From positions 1 to 5,395 of the forward strand of contig JALSNA010000045.1 of the NCBI GenBank assembly GCA_026987255.1: a stretch of DNA of 5,395 nt, in the 5' to 3' direction. Every line of letters begins with the position of its first letter. The first letter of the stretch is position 1. Below the pieces are notes generated by a model. The model was not told the origin of the DNA. It ran no database searches and saw only the letters and a program-made list of their open reading frames with translations. The DNA is from Hyphomicrobiales bacterium (GTDB lineage: Bacteria; Pseudomonadota; Alphaproteobacteria; Rhizobiales; Aestuariivirgaceae). Both the position numbers and the translations under genes were made by a program. Shown in pieces: positions 5,193 to 5,395 of the stretch.

Positions 5193-5395
5193 GCGAAGGC
5201 GAGACAAGAAAGGGCGGCTTTTTCCGCCGCCTCTTCAGCCGCAAGAAAAAGCCGGTTGAAGAGGCCCCAAAGGCGCAAGCCGCACCACAGGCGGCACGCG
5301 AGCCTGAGCCAAAGGCGGCGGCGCAGGCTGAGCCTGAAGCCAGGCTGCAAGCACAAAGTGCGCCGGAGCCCGAAATCGCGCCGCCAGCCCAAAGC
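5189..5395 (+). CDS. ftsY: Signal-recognition-particle receptor FtsY, N-terminal part (partial)
   Basis: FtsY is the membrane-associated GTPase that receives ribosome-SRP complexes and passes them to the Sec translocon. Only the first 69 codons are in the window, and the frame is open to the last base. After MSEGETRKGG comes a basic-aromatic patch (FFRRLFSRKKK, residues 11-21) suited to lipid contact. A low-complexity Ala/Pro/Glu/Gln stretch then runs to the end. This fits the variable acidic A domain that precedes the conserved N and G domains. No GTPase motif is reached, so the call rests on this N-terminal style and on the mtaB-ftsY neighbourhood common in Alphaproteobacteria. The start overlaps the mtaB stop by four bases. 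An unrelated protein with a disordered N-terminus cannot be excluded from this fragment alone. Confidence 0.7.
   Translation, partial: MSEGETRKGGFFRRLFSRKKKPVEEAPKAQAAPQAAREPEPKAAAQAEPEARLQAQSAPEPEIAPPAQS

Noticed and set aside
3903..5207. Long minus-strand open frame over mtaB
   Set aside because: It is the antisense shadow of mtaB, with a His/Gly/Ala-rich composition and no recognisable domain.

Overview
The window looks like chromosomal DNA from a GC-rich alphaproteobacterium. The support is the dapF - mtaB - ftsY gene order, the protein styles (an ASADH with a GATGNVG start, a DapF with the [11 protein letters not shown] active-site segment), and promoter-like boxes of the CTATAT type used in that class. 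I cannot name a genus. No rRNA or tRNA gene and no CRISPR array is visible.

Layout. Bases 1-337 (+) are the C-terminal end of a membrane protein, probably a polysaccharide flippase. Bases 338-693 hold no gene. They carry a 250-bp structured element (344-593) with near-identical inverted ends, one 18-bp hairpin and one perfect 28-bp hairpin, folding on paper into a three-way junction, followed by a probable terminator for the convergent gene. Bases 694-1731 (-) are asd, aspartate-semialdehyde dehydrogenase. Bases 1732-2138 lie between the divergent asd and terC genes. On the asd side there is a promoter-like pair, then a 36-codon ORF whose end is packed with Thr and Lys codons, then GC-rich competing hairpins: a candidate amino-acid-sensing leader. 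On the terC side there are hairpins and no clear ribosome binding site. Bases 2139-2870 (+) are a TerC-family membrane protein. A good sigma70-type promoter at 2925-2953 precedes dapF (2987-3847), mtaB (3927-5192) and the start of ftsY (5189 to the window end), which look like one transcription unit.

How they fit together. Asd and DapF both serve the aspartate/diaminopimelate pathway, making lysine and the peptidoglycan cross-linking amino acid; Asd also feeds threonine and methionine. MtaB modifies tRNA position 37 and FtsY is the signal-recognition-particle receptor, so the dapF operon mixes cell-wall, tRNA and protein-targeting housekeeping genes. The two most interesting items are the Thr/Lys-rich leader upstream of asd and the structured element at 344-593.
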